Positions 23,126 through 36,175 of a DNA stretch of 46,550 nt are shown here, piece by piece. The notes below the pieces were generated by a model that saw only the letters and a program-made list of their open reading frames with translations, had not been told where the DNA came from and did not search any database. This stretch comes from Branchiostoma floridae. Its lineage: Eukaryota > Chordata > Leptocardii > Amphioxiformes > Branchiostomatidae. The translations under genes were made by a program, and so were the position numbers. The stretch covers positions 17,091,970 to 17,138,519 of the forward strand of contig NC_049983.1 in the NCBI RefSeq assembly GCF_000003815.2, given 5' to 3'. Numbering within the stretch: the stretch's first letter is position 1; each line of letters begins with the position of its first letter.

Positions 23126-24092
23126 CAACAACACAACACCAGCAAAATGAAAAGTTACTAATCAAGATATAGTATAGAAATTTAACTCAGTCTGAGCAAT
23201 CGGTACCAGGAGAGAATGTCGATATATTAATTTGCTGACTGTGAACTTCTTTTACGATCTTAGCTAAAAAGCGTCAGCGGTCCTCGGACAATATTGCCGA
23301 CACCCGCGGCGCTGTCCAGCCCCTGTATTATTCACCAATTATCAACAAATACGTGAAATTGACGACTTACAAGTATCATGCAAATTTACAAAAGTAAACA
23401 CTGCTCATTAACGAACAAAATATTTCGTGGGCGAAATGCCCGACCAAGGGGCGGGGCAGCTGGAACAAAGCCTTTTGTTTTGAGTCAGCGGGGTGCCGGG
23501 AGTAAACGCGTTTACAAACGACACGAGATTTTTAATTAGATAGCTACAGCTCATTAGCGCACGCGATTCAATCGCGATCAAATCGCGACTTGCACGACTT
23601 TTAATCGCGATTTGCACGACTTTTAATCGAGATTAAATCGCGTGTAAACCGCGTGGGACCGGACCATAAACGTAGTCGGTACTGTACATCCATGCTCAAC
23701 ATCAAACAGGTCTCAATAGTTCTATACCCAGTACAAGTTAGGTTCAGGTATCTTCCGTCTACTTGTATTATCCTGCATACATGTATGCAGAGAGTTCTGT
23801 GAATTCATTTATACATGTATTTGTTTATATATAATTTTGCGGTGGGAGTAGGCGTAGGTTTTACAGCGCTTTATGTTTGCAGTTGAAATGATTTATACAG
23901 TAGCACAAAACCAAATATTAAAGATGTCAAAGCTGTGGAAAAAAAAATTCTGTAAATATCTTAACATTATGAGCACATGTATGATGAGCCTTGGATTACA
24001 TATCAAGGCCATGATACGCACTTCATCCCAAAACCTTTGAGGGACATACAGGTACTGACATTTTCCCTTGATTCCCTTCAGTCGCTGTTTAC

Positions 24093-24126
24093 CAGTAAAC
24101 TCGCAATAAAGGCAAACTGAAGTCAT
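24093..24126 (-). CDS. Weak candidate alternative first exon
   Basis: ATG in a good context (TTACCATGA, 24126-24124) opens MTSVCLYCEFT and ends ACTG|GTAAAC in phase 1, so it could splice to the exon at 1266. There is no CpG island and no likeness to other candidates. This could easily be chance. Confidence 0.2.
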
Positions 24127-26068
24127 GGTAACAAAACATCAGGGTTTAAGTAAATGTAACTGTGTGGGCGTATATAGAACTCTTTAAAAGACATGACTTT
24201 CAAGCCGACCTTTATGTCCATTAAATAACTTGAACGTCAGCAAATGACAACACCTGTAGAAATTCAACAGATGCCCTAAGGTGCACCTAAGACTTAGTAA
24301 GAGTTAAGGTGCACAAAAATAATTTTGGGTGCAAAACATAAAATCAAGTAGAATGTCAGCAAAACGTACATGTCATTACAAACCTTGCTGTATTTCTTCA
24401 GAGCTTGAATATGAAACTCTAAAGCTACTTCAGAAATTCTAAACAAGTGATACAACATACATGTATGTTTTACCATCTTTTTCTGACACTCAAATATCAA
24501 GAATATTCTATATCCTAGTGTACAATTATTTTATAGTACCTTTATGTATGGAACCCAACACAAACATCTAGAAGTAGAAGCAGTACACTCGCAGAGCTCC
24601 AAATTTGCACAAAGTGTATATGCACCCAGCATTTCAAGCTCTGTCATGGTACATTTTTGTATGTCAAAGCAACACACATTTTGGTACATGTCTTATACAA
24701 ATGTATATGAATATTCATATGTGTATAACTGCTATGGTGATCAATATCACAGGCTAGGTAAGGTAGATGAACAGCTCCACCTAGCAGCCACCGTGATTAT
24801 TGCAGGTGTCAAGAACGGATGCAGTTTTCCATTGACGTGTTAAGATGCATTCTTCAATCCAAAATGCAGTTGATACATGAAACAAAAGGTGTCCTTCCAA
24901 ACAATACAATACGCAATTGCTAGTGAGTAGAAAGTATGTACTGCATATAAAACAATCCTCATGTACTTGAACAAGATTTTGTTTTCCCACAGACTATGGT
25001 GGTTTACCATTTGATTATGACATATAAAAAATATGCTTTGAACAGTGACATAAAATAATCATTTTATCGGTTTTTGACTATGAAACAGTTAAGAACAGTT
25101 TACGTTAGTCACAAATTTCACCACAATAACAACAAAGTTACTGCACTCCAAGATCACAAAAATTACAATAAAGGTGAGACATTTTCTTGAACTTCAATTT
25201 TCACTGTTTTCTACAAAAACAGTCAAACTTAACAGGTTTATATTCAGAATGTCAGTACTTGACATATTCATTGCTTTTTCATTATTGCTTAGATTTTGAA
25301 TCTAATTTGTTACTTGCAATTAGCCTACAGGCACAAATTTGCAATAGACTCATTAGAAATACAAATTACAAATTACTACAAACACATGTGGCAGTACTGT
25401 AACAAACAGCTATTGATTGAAAAGCAGCGAACCCTGATTGTTTTTCGACTAAAAGCTCTGATTTATTTTTACCATAAACAACAACTGCATGTATGACGAT
25501 CTAGTAGAAGTACATGACAATGAATGTATGTGTATGTCAAGTGGTAAGACTAAGTAAGAGGCTCACACTACATAACACTGGAACCAAAATTACTTCTAAA
25601 CAGCAGCTGGCAATTACAATCTTTTTGTTGGACTAATTCTAGACCACATGAAGGTCTAAACATTAACTGTAACAGAAAATAATAGGTTTCAGCAACACTA
25701 ATGGGAAAAAAACAATGATCTCAAATTCTTATTTAAAATGCCAGTTAAAATGCCACCTCCTGTACAATTTAATGTGGTCTACAGTGCCTAAAAAATCTAG
25801 AAATAGAAAAAGAAATAAGATAAGAAAACAATCTTCTTTGTGTGATGTACATGAAAATCTGGAGGAAAACAGGAAACAGTCCCTCCAATCAGAAATGCTA
25901 CTGCCAATTTACAGGGTAAAGCAGGATACAACATCCATGTTTCTGAGACACCATTTTGAAATCATCTCTACCTGTACCATAACTGTACTTCATTTTGTAT
26001 TTCCTAAAAGTTGCTATGAAGCTACTCTAGAATTGTACCGCAACATCTACAAAAAAGGATGGACAAAC

Positions 26069-26102
26069 CTAGCGAATGCGACGCCCTCACAGTCGGCTTC
26101 AT
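26069..26102 (-). CDS. Candidate alternative first exon in a GC-rich patch
   Basis: A CpG-containing patch (about 26070-26240) in AT-rich intron carries, on the minus strand, an ATG at 26102-26100 in a strong context (GCAAGATGA). It is the first in-frame ATG after an in-frame TAA, and opens MKPTVRASHSL to CTAG|GTTTGT in phase 1. An out-of-frame ATG and an E-box-like CACGTG lie upstream. Joined to the exon at 1266 it would give a short basic N-terminus plus Gly-IVHEN. The donor is mediocre (T at +3 and +4). The GC patch is the main reason to take it seriously. Confidence 0.3.
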
Positions 26103-27489
26103 CTTGCCTACACCAGCGCGTACAGTTTCAAATTGATCACAGCTTGTCTGTTTTTCTCCGCTATGTCCGAATCGCGTGGGTGGACTTAATGCAGGATAGT
26201 CAACTCTGCATAACGCACAGACACGTGCCTGAATGTTAAATCTGCCTGATTACCAATTCCTTTTTCTCGTGAAGGTGACAACAGGAGATGTTTCATTTAG
26301 AAGCCTCCGTCAAACAGATGACTATCTTCAATTTCAAAGGTGCCTCTTTGTTTCTGATTCTGTTAGCAACATCTTTGATCATGTTTGCTTGAAAATTGGA
26401 TAAAAATACTATATATAGACTAGATTACAGATCTACAGCTCTGTAATCTATCAAACTCCCCTACATCTATTACAGAAATGTCTTCAACTAACTATGAATT
26501 TAGAAATATGACCCACGGTTGATTTTTTTGCAACCGTTTAGGGAGAAGAAGTTTTTATCTAAGGTGAGGGACGAAATGCTTCATGGGAATTGTAACATTC
26601 TTTTGCCCTCACATGTGGTGTGAGAGATACCATTAAAATGTTTGACGCAATGCAAGGACGGCGGTTTGACGTAAGTCCACATAAATTGTCTGCTGGGGTA
26701 ACTGGAGGACATATATTGAGGAGGCCATCAACCCAAAAAGAGACAAGCAAGGATAAGTAGGAAAAGAGATTTTTTTCAGGAAAAAATGAACAGCTACAAA
26801 ATGGACAGAAAATATAACAGTAACGCTATAAAACTGGTGAGGTAAAATAGAATTTCAAGGTAGGCACAATATCAAAAGGTAGAAATTTGGGTCTTCCACT
26901 ATTCATTGCCAGATTTAAGATCCCTACAGCATGCGATATAGCTGTCACAGGTGTATGCAGTCCTGTAAATGGGCAAATCTACTCAAGTAAATGCAATACC
27001 AGTTGTCAGCTACATCATAGTACATGGTACTTTCCAATATCATAGAGTGCAGGTGGGACACAAGCTGCTAGTGCAAACTGTGGTGGCTGTCTACACATGA
27101 CACAGATGGGTTTCCAGTGCTGAAATACCCTCTTGCAAACATTTTGCTTGGCGTAACTTAATAACCCCTGGTAGCACAGTGCACAACCTGAAATTTTGCA
27201 GTTGGAACACTGCTTCCCCACCCCACCCCCCCGCCTACATGTAAGTGCATAAGCTTTTGTATTTATTCCTTGATAAGAAAATTAAGATAAAAACTATGTA
27301 GTTTCATGTAAGTGGCTGATTTGATGCAAACCCCTACCTTTGTGGTCAAACCTTTTTCCAGGTTGGTGTCAACATGGGCTTTATTACGATTTGATTCATT
27401 TCAGTTACACTGTTGAACTTATCTTTACAATTATGCTGTGTGTATGCCAAATTCTTGATGGTTCATTACATTTTAAAAGAACATACAAG

Positions 27490-28550
27490 AGAAGAGTGAA
27501 AGAAAATGGGAAGTGTCATGATAAAAGCTTGACTTTGTATGTCTGGATGGATGAAACAATGTTTATGTCTCTTTGGTGCTCAGTGCATTGGGCAAGGGTC
27601 AAAGGGGAAAACTGGGCCTGCGCCAGGTTTTATCAAAAGTTAGTTTGATGATCGTTTTATCAAAAGTTAGTTTGATGATCATCTGAAAAAAATAGTGCTG
27701 AACCTATTCAATACCATTTAATTGTACAAACCCCCATGCAGATTCCCACCTTGGTGACCCGACCTTTACCCTTGCCTTGACCCTAGGAGAGGAACACCCC
27801 TTCTCTCAGCAGGGCACACAACAGAGGAAAGGGATCAATCAACACCCCTAGCACACCCTTGTGACACAGGGAGGATGTATATCATGTCTACAGGCTAGAC
27901 AAACGGATGGGAGCCCTAGTGCTGATTGGCTGCAGATTTCTCCTTACTGTAAATTTGCTTGTGTTTGCATGGATATGATTTTCTGGTGAGAACCAAAAGG
28001 ACGTGTTCACAGAGAGTTATATGTTAGGGGTAGAAACGACCATGGTAACCGGTGCAAGACAAGAGCATATGCCCGCTCTGTTTATTCGTAAAGTAAATAC
28101 ATACGTTCGTAAAGAAAACCGTGAACATCACACCATGGATTTACAGTATGCCATCACTATGGCCTAAATTTATGAACACTGACAGCTCATTAATGAACAT
28201 GAAAAAGGATGTTGACTCTTTGAATTCTTGGTTCAGGTATATTGCTATTGTAGTAACACAAGGGAAGCCAGAATCTAATTTGAGGTTTAATCTGTTCCTA
28301 GCGTTGCGAGTGTTTACAAAGAAAACCACAGAATTAGAAACACTACAAAATTTCAAAAACATATGCTGGATCACGATTCAAACCATCATCAAACTAACTT
28401 TTGATGAAACTTGGAGCTAAAAGCGCAGGCACAGTTTTCCCCCGTCAACCCTCCCCCAATGCACTGAGCACCAAAGAGGCATAAACATTGTTTCATTCCG
28501 ACTTACAAAATCAAGTTTTAATCTTGACACATTCCTTCTCATGTATATGC
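27490..28550. repeat. Inverted repeat with arms of about 180 bp
   Basis: Left arm about 27490-27680 and right arm about 28365-28550 are complementary over shared motifs such as GAAACAATGTTTATG, CTCTTTGGTGCTCAGTGCAT and CAAAAGTTAGTTTGATGAT. The left arm carries an extra perfect 27-bp tandem copy (27627-27653 and 27654-27680). It may be a foldback transposon or the ends of a 1.06 kb non-autonomous element. Confidence 0.75.
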
Positions 28551-31500
28551 TTTGAAATGTTGACAAATTTAAAACAGTGAACTAAAACAGTGGAAATAAT
28601 TCTTCTCTCTTTCGTCTAGTTTTCCGTCTTTTTCTATTTTGTTATATCCCAATTAAAAACAAAAATTAATGGAGCAAATGTATTATACTGTCACAGAAAA
28701 ATTCCATGTATAGGTACATGAAGTAAACTGTTCCCTTAAAACATATCATGCAATGCTTATCTATCTGGTACTAGATTACATTTGATCGGAAATTTGCCAG
28801 ACGATGTCTTCCTAAGATTAAGCCTACTGGGAAACGTGGGTCCTTACAGGTCAAGCACTGCAGTTACCTTCTGTCAACTCTCATAATTCCACTGTACCAG
28901 GTAACCATGGTTGGACAGGATTTAAAAGCTTCACTTGCCCATTGAGGTTTCCTTTTTTAACCTCCTTGACTTGCCCTATACTGTAGGATAAGTGCATTAA
29001 AAATCTACTGGCCTAAACCTACTTTTCACTGGCTTAAAATGTAAATAACATGTTTCTGGACATTGGATTTGGAGAACCAATATCTACTCATGTCTTTCTC
29101 TAGCCTGGATAGATGTGGGGCAGATATTTTTGAGATTGGGCTGGGGTCTGGTATCTGGTGTCTGTCGCAGTGAAGTAAGGGGAAGGGGATAAGCGATCAG
29201 AGTTTGAACATACACATTCTGTATGTTTGTCATATGCTGTAAATGTAAGTTTTCTGTGGAGAGGTTGCAGGAAAACTGTGAACATAAAACCACTGCAACT
29301 GCTTCCCAGTCCACAGTATCGGTCTGTGACTAGTTGATTTATCATGTTTGAAAAGCTTTCCTCACCAGAGGTTAACCCTACTGACCTTCATCAGACATGG
29401 GTCAGAACCCAGAAGGACCTTTTTATTGGCTAATTTCTGCCTTTAAATAAAGCAGCCCTAATATTTCCCTTGGAACCCTGACCTTCTAACACTCCATTGA
29501 AGTGGAAAAATATAGTGCAAGTCTTTGGTCTAGTATATTAAGATCAGCCAGATTAAATCAGACAGTGATTATAGTATACTTGCGTATTTCATACTTGTGT
29601 ATTACGGAGACGAACTGAACTGAAGACTCTAATATTAGGGTCAGAAACTTACTATGTATTTCAATTTGTACGTGAAAAAATCCTCCAGCCTGTTTTTTTA
29701 CCTTCAGCAAGATGGATTTTGGTATCCGTATCTGTATGTAATCGTATTTGTGTTACTGTTTATGTATTTATATATACTGTATGTACCAGGCCTGGAAGTT
29801 TAGCTCAATCTGAGCTTAAGGGCATCCCAATAAACTCAAGGATTTTTGTGATGTCTGTATGTGTGTATGTGTGTGTATGTATGTTTGTGGATGAACAGTA
29901 TTAACTCCACAGATCCTGGATGGATTGTGTTAATATTTGGGTCTTGATAGGACCTTGAAATTATGACAATTTTAGCCAACTAGCTGCTTGTTAGGGTACT
30001 GCAGCAGCTGCTTGCATTTTCATAATTTTTCTTTGACAGAAAACTTTCTTTTACTAGTTTTAGACTTTAGAAGAAATGTCATTTTATAAGTAAAAAAATG
30101 GATCATTGCAGAATTTTCTAGAAAACATGAGAGTATATAGCAAGCTGGCAAAGGCATGATCGTTCACAAGTTCTCACAGCTCATGTCTGTTGTCATATTC
30201 ATCAATGTCTTCCCTTGGCCAAATTTTCTCTTGGACAATTCGTCAATGTCTCCTCTGCTTGATAGATCATTATAAATCATCAAGACCAAGTTCAGAGAAA
30301 CATGCTTCTACATGTGTCTAGAAGCCCTACAAATACTTGGATTCACCCAAAGCAATCCCGAGACAAGTGTGTATCATTCTAAAGCTCTCAAGTACCTTGT
30401 ATCAACAGCTTGTAAAAGTTTGAACCGCATCAGAACCTAAAACATTTCTACAAAGTACAGCTAGCCATAGCGGGTGTCAGGGTCAGGACTGGATGTCTAT
30501 ATTTGGGCCAGAGAAATGCAAATAGATCCCCCATGCCAAGTCTGTCTGGCAAGTGTGACCAACATAAGGTCACAGGAGTGTAGCCAGGATTTCAAATACC
30601 GCAAGACCAACCCCTGAAACTGTCCATTGTACTGATATTCACACAGCCATATTGGAACCATCGAACATTTTTGGTTGCAACACTGTCAAAAAATCTTCAT
30701 TTGCAAAAAGCCAAGCTAAAAAGTGTGGAGCAGAAAGCCATCCACCTTTCTTTGGATGTGCTTTTCAGGTCGCCACAGACATTTTTTCTGACTTCGAGAG
30801 TTACTAGCTACTACTGTTTTAACCGGAAAATCAAAGATATCATAAACTGTCCACAGTCACGGACTCACGGTGGAGTTTCATAAAATTAATGATTTTACAG
30901 TACAAGGTATCCATTTCCCTAGCTCAGACTGTGGACATTTCTAAGGCATATCATTTTCCCCTGGCATGACCTTGACAGATTCATCCCAAGGTCAGGAGGT
31001 CCTAGAACAGAAAGGAACCCCCCACTGGTTAATGTCCATCCTGTAACACCTGATCTATCACAGAATGACACTGTGTATAGAAAGTGCCCTGTAAAAACAA
31101 AGGACTGTCATTTGTTTTCATTTGCTGTAGGGACAGAGGAAAGATTTGTTGGGAGGGGGCCAAAAATGTTGAACTTGAAACCTATTTTTATGACAATCAA
31201 AAACTATTATATCATGATCGTATATGTAGTTTTGTGTCATTTTTACCTTTGCCAAGAAGGATATTTTTGGTGGTGCTTGTATGTATGTGTGTGGATGTGA
31301 ATAAACAGCATACTATTATGGCACCCGGTGGAATGATGAGAGTTGAATCAGTTGATACATTTGCACACAAAGTTTGTGCTTGTCCTCAAATTTTATCACT
31401 TTCCATCATTTTCTTTGCTATCTGGGAAGTTTGCCAAAACAGCTTCTAGCAACATAGAAGAAGAGATCCTTTACAGCTTATAATGTGCTGAATTTGAGCT

Positions 31501-32637
31501 GAGTCATTTATTTCACCACTCAGAACTAATGTTACAACGCCAACATGATGAACTATTCAACTGTTTGCGTGTCCAATGTGAGAAAATATTTCCCCAGTAA
31601 ATTGTGATTAAAAGAAAGGTAAATGTAGAAAAATTTTCATAAAACACTTACTTATATACATTATATGTGATAGAATAGTCCCAAAGCCACACCAATTTAA
31701 TTTGTTAGCAATCAAATTATTTTCTAAATATTTTTTAATGTTGAGGTATTTTTTTTTCTTCTTTCTAAGGAAAATTAGGATAAAAACAGGCTGGTCTGCA
31801 CATTGCTGCACATATTTTCAGCAGTGAATATATATAGTCGACTAGTTGGACTCAAGTTTTCTTTGTTTTCAACTCTTGCTTGTCTAAGAACCAAGAAAAT
31901 TAACTGTGTGCCTTCAAGTGAAGAGAGCAGTTTACACAGTGACAGCCAAGGGGCAAGAGGTGTCCCCCACTAACATATACATGTCTGGATAATAAATGGC
32001 CCTTGGCAAAGAATTCTGAAAGGTTGCCTTGTTTTAGCAACACACACAGAGACATTCATCAAACCAGTTGTCACCGTTTCAAACTTGGGTTTACACAAAG
32101 ATGTACTATTTCCTTCCATTTGGAAAAATGATCTTTCATTTCAAATTCAACTTGGAAAGTTGCCATTATTTGATGAATAGCCTCTTATCTCCTGGCTCCC
32201 AGGCTCTTGGCAGCAAAATGATGTTTTGCACTGGTTGATTTGAAGCTTTCAAACCAAACACAAGTTCACTTATTCATCAAGCAATCATTGTCTTCTATGT
32301 CAAGCTAATTGTGGATCCAAATAAAGTCATAGTCAAACTCAAAGTCTTTGTCCAAAATTTCTTCATTTATGCTGATGAAGGTTAGACATCTGGGTAATAA
32401 GATATGCCAAATAGCGGTTACTCAGGCAACTGCATATGATTTTGGAAACTGGATTTTCTTTATAAAGTTTGTAAAAAAATTCAAAATGTTTCTTAAAGTC
32501 TCGACAAATCTTAAATAGCCCTTTATCTTTCAACTGCTCTGAGTTTCATAACAATTATCAGGCACTTGGGTATTCAAACAAGTGTGGCAGGAAGAGCCTT
32601 ATCAAAGCCATCTTTAAGGTCGTCACCTCTTGCATAC
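28551..32637. other. AT-rich intronic sequence
   Basis: The stretch has no recognised repeat pair and no exon I would defend. One acceptor/open-frame/weak-donor combination near 30450-30530 is noted only as chance-level. Confidence 0.5.
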
Positions 32638-32661
32638 CTGTCAAGGAGTTAAACGATCCAC
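32638..32661 (-). CDS. Candidate 24-nt microexon (phase 1-1)
   Basis: The acceptor GTAGATCTCCCTGCACAG (AG at 32663-32662) and the donor GACAG|GTATGC bracket only 24 nt: GT, seven codons (GSFNSLT) and one G. It is symmetric in phase 1 with Gly at both junctions. Both splice sites are good. T-G-S-F also occurs in the variable segment of human CDK17 as I recall it, but a match that short proves nothing. Confidence 0.4.
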
Positions 32662-33898
32662 CTGTGCAGGGAGATCTACCAAAATCCATTGTTTTGCCTA
32701 CTGCTACCCTGGCATGGAAACATCAAATGCCACGTACTTTAAAAAGTGACACAAATTTTAAAGATAACCATTGAAAATGTTCCACTGCAAGAGAGCAAAG
32801 CTGCGAAAAATGAACTATTTATGCTTCAAGTTCAAGTACCTGTGGATGGCAAAATCGTTAACCACCAAATTTGAAACATTACCACAGAAAATGTTACACT
32901 ATGAAACCCACTACTTTCCCTTTAATACGCTTGGCATGCCAAAAATGTATACAACCACGGATAAAATGTCACAAATTTATTTGAAAGAGAAAATCACCCA
33001 AGAAACTGTTTAAACCTTAAAAACTAAAATTTCATTGTCTAAGCTAAAAACAACAATAAAAGCTACATTGTTCACTCTTCAATTAAGCTTGGCATGCCGA
33101 AAATGTTAACTGCTACAAACAAAATTTGAAAAAAAAATGCACACAGGAATTGGTATGATCCACAAAAACTGCCAGGAAAGCTAGTATGTGGCTAAGACTT
33201 CATCCAGGTATTACGAATGCCCCCCAGGTACGATTATGAACAGGTATGCAGAGGTGTATAACATCCCTCTAAAAGGTTGCCTTGGGAAGCAAGGATCAGC
33301 TGAAAATGCCAAGGCTAAAAGGGAACCATAAGTCATGCTAATGGTTCCCCTATAGGTGGATAAAAGGAAAGTGATACGGATAGCCTTTGCAAAACAAAAG
33401 GTCAACGTATACCCTATAATGCCATCACTTCAGATGGACATGTCAGAAAAGTGCTACACAAAGCCTGCAAACATGTATGAATCTTTATAAATCCTTATTA
33501 CAAAAGAGCCACACTGCATGCATGAATCAAACAAAACCCAACATATTTATATCTCCGCAGAGAGAAAACGGATGTAATAGAGATACACACAGATGTGTAA
33601 TCTTGATACCAAAAGGTATCATTTTTAGCTATCTGTTTTCAAAAAGGAACTTATTTGCTCACAATGGGTCTGAAAGGGCAACAAACAGGAAGAGATTCGG
33701 TTTCAAGATAAAAATCCATTTGCCTACATTGTAAGACACCGTTAAAATATAAGATCCAACAACATGTATATTTCTGGGAACTTTTCAATGTGAAGTAATT
33801 TTATCTACCAAAATTTACAATATAGTGTAATGATCCCTTTTGTGTCGTTCAGGTAACTTTCCTTTTTTTTCTTTCAATATTTTTTGCCATCAACATAC

Positions 33899-34174
33899 CT
33901 TTGTTAAATCCAGGAATTTTCGGTAGACACAATTTTGGCTAAGATATGTACAGTATTTCCTGAGTTGTCTAAGAATTTGAGCTACTGTGTTTTTCAAGGA
34001 GCTACTGAATTGCAAACCTGTAGTATCTGCTGATAACAAGAGTAGCTGATTCACAAGATTATAATAGGCTTGTAGAGACAGGAATGTAAAAGAGGAAAAG
34101 GAAGATAAGTAAAAGTCACAAACTCCTTGAAGGTCACATATAACCTTGTCTAGATATGCAGTATTAAAACACAC
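33899..34174 (-). CDS. Unassigned exon-like segment (phase 0-0)
   Basis: The acceptor CTGATTTTTGCAG (AG at 34176-34175) and the donor ACAAAG|GTATGT enclose 276 nt open for 92 codons in one frame, phase 0 on both sides. It cannot be a cassette at the phase-1 junction of the kinase gene without shifting frame. The peptide is helix-like toward its end (AYYNLVNQLLLL, SSLKNTVAQILRQLRKYC, YRKFLDLTK) and I do not recognise it. It could be an exon of a nested minus-strand gene, a degenerate retrocopy, or chance. Confidence 0.2.
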
Positions 34175-35085
34175 CTGCAAAAATCAGGCTCTTATAAGTA
34201 AAACGTACTGTAAATGTAAATTGTGAAATCTTAATGGTGATTCTGTTTTCATGGTCTTCCCAGAGACTCCTCACGCCAAACAACTTGAAAACAAGCTCTG
34301 TCTTGCACTGCATTACTACTACAGTTGTCACGAATTGAAAATCAATTTAGAGTTACCAAAATTTTCCTTGAGGGATGAAGTCAATGTTTGAGTAACAACT
34401 TTTACTACGCTATTCTAATTTTTTTATGCTCCCTATCTTTAGCTTAATCATAAGTTATTGCGTTATGAAAATAATTAAAAAACAAAATGGCTACTTTAGA
34501 GCGACAGATTTCTTTCAGCAATTCTGTACATTTGACTTTTATGAGGCCAAAAATAAGGCTGGAGAAGTTACTTCTGACACAAGCAATTTTAAGAGGTATG
34601 ATAAGAGGAATTCTTGAGGGATGATGTCAATCAACAACCTTCAAGACTGTGCGCATTTTCTTGTCACCTTGACTTTCAAAGCAGTGATTCTGAGAAGGAC
34701 CATTCTGACTTTGACCTTGCAAGTAATAAGTAAGCGTATATGTGATTGATGTTGCAGGCCGGCCCATTGTATTACAAAGTGTAGGGGCGGTCAGGATGAT
34801 TCTTGATAGCCCATACTGGACACTGTTTTAACTTTTAACTATTGAAGTAAACAAGATTTTCTGAGAAAAACTAGTAATATCAAGATTTTTCCTTGAAACG
34901 TTATTGCCAAACTACATGTACATTTTGTCAAACATACTGGTCAATTCAAGCCAGGTTTTATAACCAAAGAAAGAAATCTTGAAACCCACAACTTTTTAAA
35001 TTTTTTAAAGCACAAGAATTAGATACATGTAATTCTTATTTTCCCAACTCTCCAAATTCTTCCAGAAAAAAAATGAGGAACAACA

Positions 35086-35090
<5 letters not shown>

Positions 35091-35156
<66 letters not shown>
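35091..35156. repeat. (GT)33 microsatellite
   Basis: Uninterrupted GT dinucleotide run of about 66 bp. Transcribed from the minus strand it is a CA repeat, a known binder of splicing factors such as hnRNP L. Confidence 0.95.
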
Positions 35157-35159
<3 letters not shown>

Positions 35160-36175
35160 TGAACAACTGATCTCATTTGTGTAGCATATGGAAAGAAGAA
35201 AGTCTTTCAGGCATCCAAACTTTGCCATTACAATGTCAAATTTACTCCATTTTCAAGAACTCTTTCAGCACTGGACTTTCCTGGTCCGTTATTGAGTTCG
35301 CGACCTTGGCACCAACCTATTAAAGGGTCAGCTGTTCCATAGACATGAGAACTGACCTGTGCACAACTGGTGATCACTGGTTTCCATGGAGACGAATGCT
35401 GACATGTTATCACCGGGCAAGTGTTCAGTTCACTTAGGTTATTAGTTCTGTTTGGCAATGATAATCATAGCTCAAATTCAATACAAAGCATTGTCAGAGA
35501 ATCACCCGTGAAGAATACTTGGTTGTTTCCATTCTATGTGGCACATGATTTGTCATACTGAATTTATCGATAAGCATTATTGACAAACCCCTTGTGTTGC
35601 TAAGACGGCTGTCAGTTTGCCAAAAGTCACAAATGAAATGATCCAGATGTGTTTGCAACCTAGTTTTGCTTACACATCGTAAATATGATGGGGATGTCAA
35701 TCAAATGAACTCACTCTCTTTTCATTTCGCAACACAAGTCAATTCAGTAGGCCTTGCAGGATCCCCTATGCAGACCCTTGTGAATGCTAACATGTTAAAA
35801 TTATCACCAGGCAAGCCTGTGGCTGCCCTTTGTCATTCTATCATTTTGTCAAAGTGTTAAGTTCTGTTGTTATCAACTATTGTTCTTATCTAAGCATTGT
35901 TGTCACAATAATGGCTACTGTTTTTGTCTATGTTGACTGTCATGATCAGTAGTAGGGCCAGTGCTGTGTGCTTCAAACGTAGATATTCTGAGACATGAAT
36001 TATTCTAAGACATGAGTGTTACCTTTCAATGTGATACCAAAGTAGAAATGCAATATTGGCAAACAAACATACCCTACGGTACCATACGTGATATGTCAGC
36101 TGCACTATTCCACATTTTCTCTATTCTCCTCCCACACTGGTTCATCACTTGACACCCACTCTCTTCCTGAAGTAC

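Larger units (their letters stand above)
18641..23684. mobile_element. 5.0 kb DNA-transposon-like element with 28-bp TIRs
   Basis: CAGTACCGACTACGTTTATG plus GTCCGGTC at 18641 is matched perfectly, inverted, at 23657-23684. The flanks give either a 4-bp ACAT duplication (18636-18639 and 23686-23689, with A/T added to the TIR) or a TA duplication. Subterminal regions at both ends are packed with TCGCGATT and GTCGTGCAA motifs in opposing orientation, as in transposase-binding arrays. The interior is more GC-rich than the intron and contains several internal duplications. No intact transposase could be recognised, so it is probably non-autonomous. The superfamily is undetermined. Confidence 0.8.

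Noticed and set aside
25715-26239. 174-codon plus-strand open frame, the longest in the window
   Set aside because: No domain recognised, composition typical of intron, and no splice or promoter support. One such frame is expected by chance in 46 kb of AT-rich DNA; its right end overlaps the GC patch assigned to the minus strand.
29100-29185. Strong acceptor CCCTTACTTCACTGCGACAG on the minus strand
   Set aside because: The following frame reaches a stop before any usable donor, and no poly(A) signal supports a terminal exon.
31608-31811. Minus-strand segment with a good CTAATTTTCCTTAG acceptor and a GTAAGT donor
   Set aside because: It enters in phase 2 and leaves in phase 1, so it would break the frame; Lys-rich and AT-rich.
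33211-33405. Two acceptors and an open frame on the minus strand
   Set aside because: Only phase-0 donors are available; incompatible with the kinase junction.
35228-35458. 76-codon minus-strand frame that looks coding
   Set aside because: The region is part of a diverged local duplication (compare 35390-35460 with 35780-35870), and the frame has no acceptor or donor that fits.
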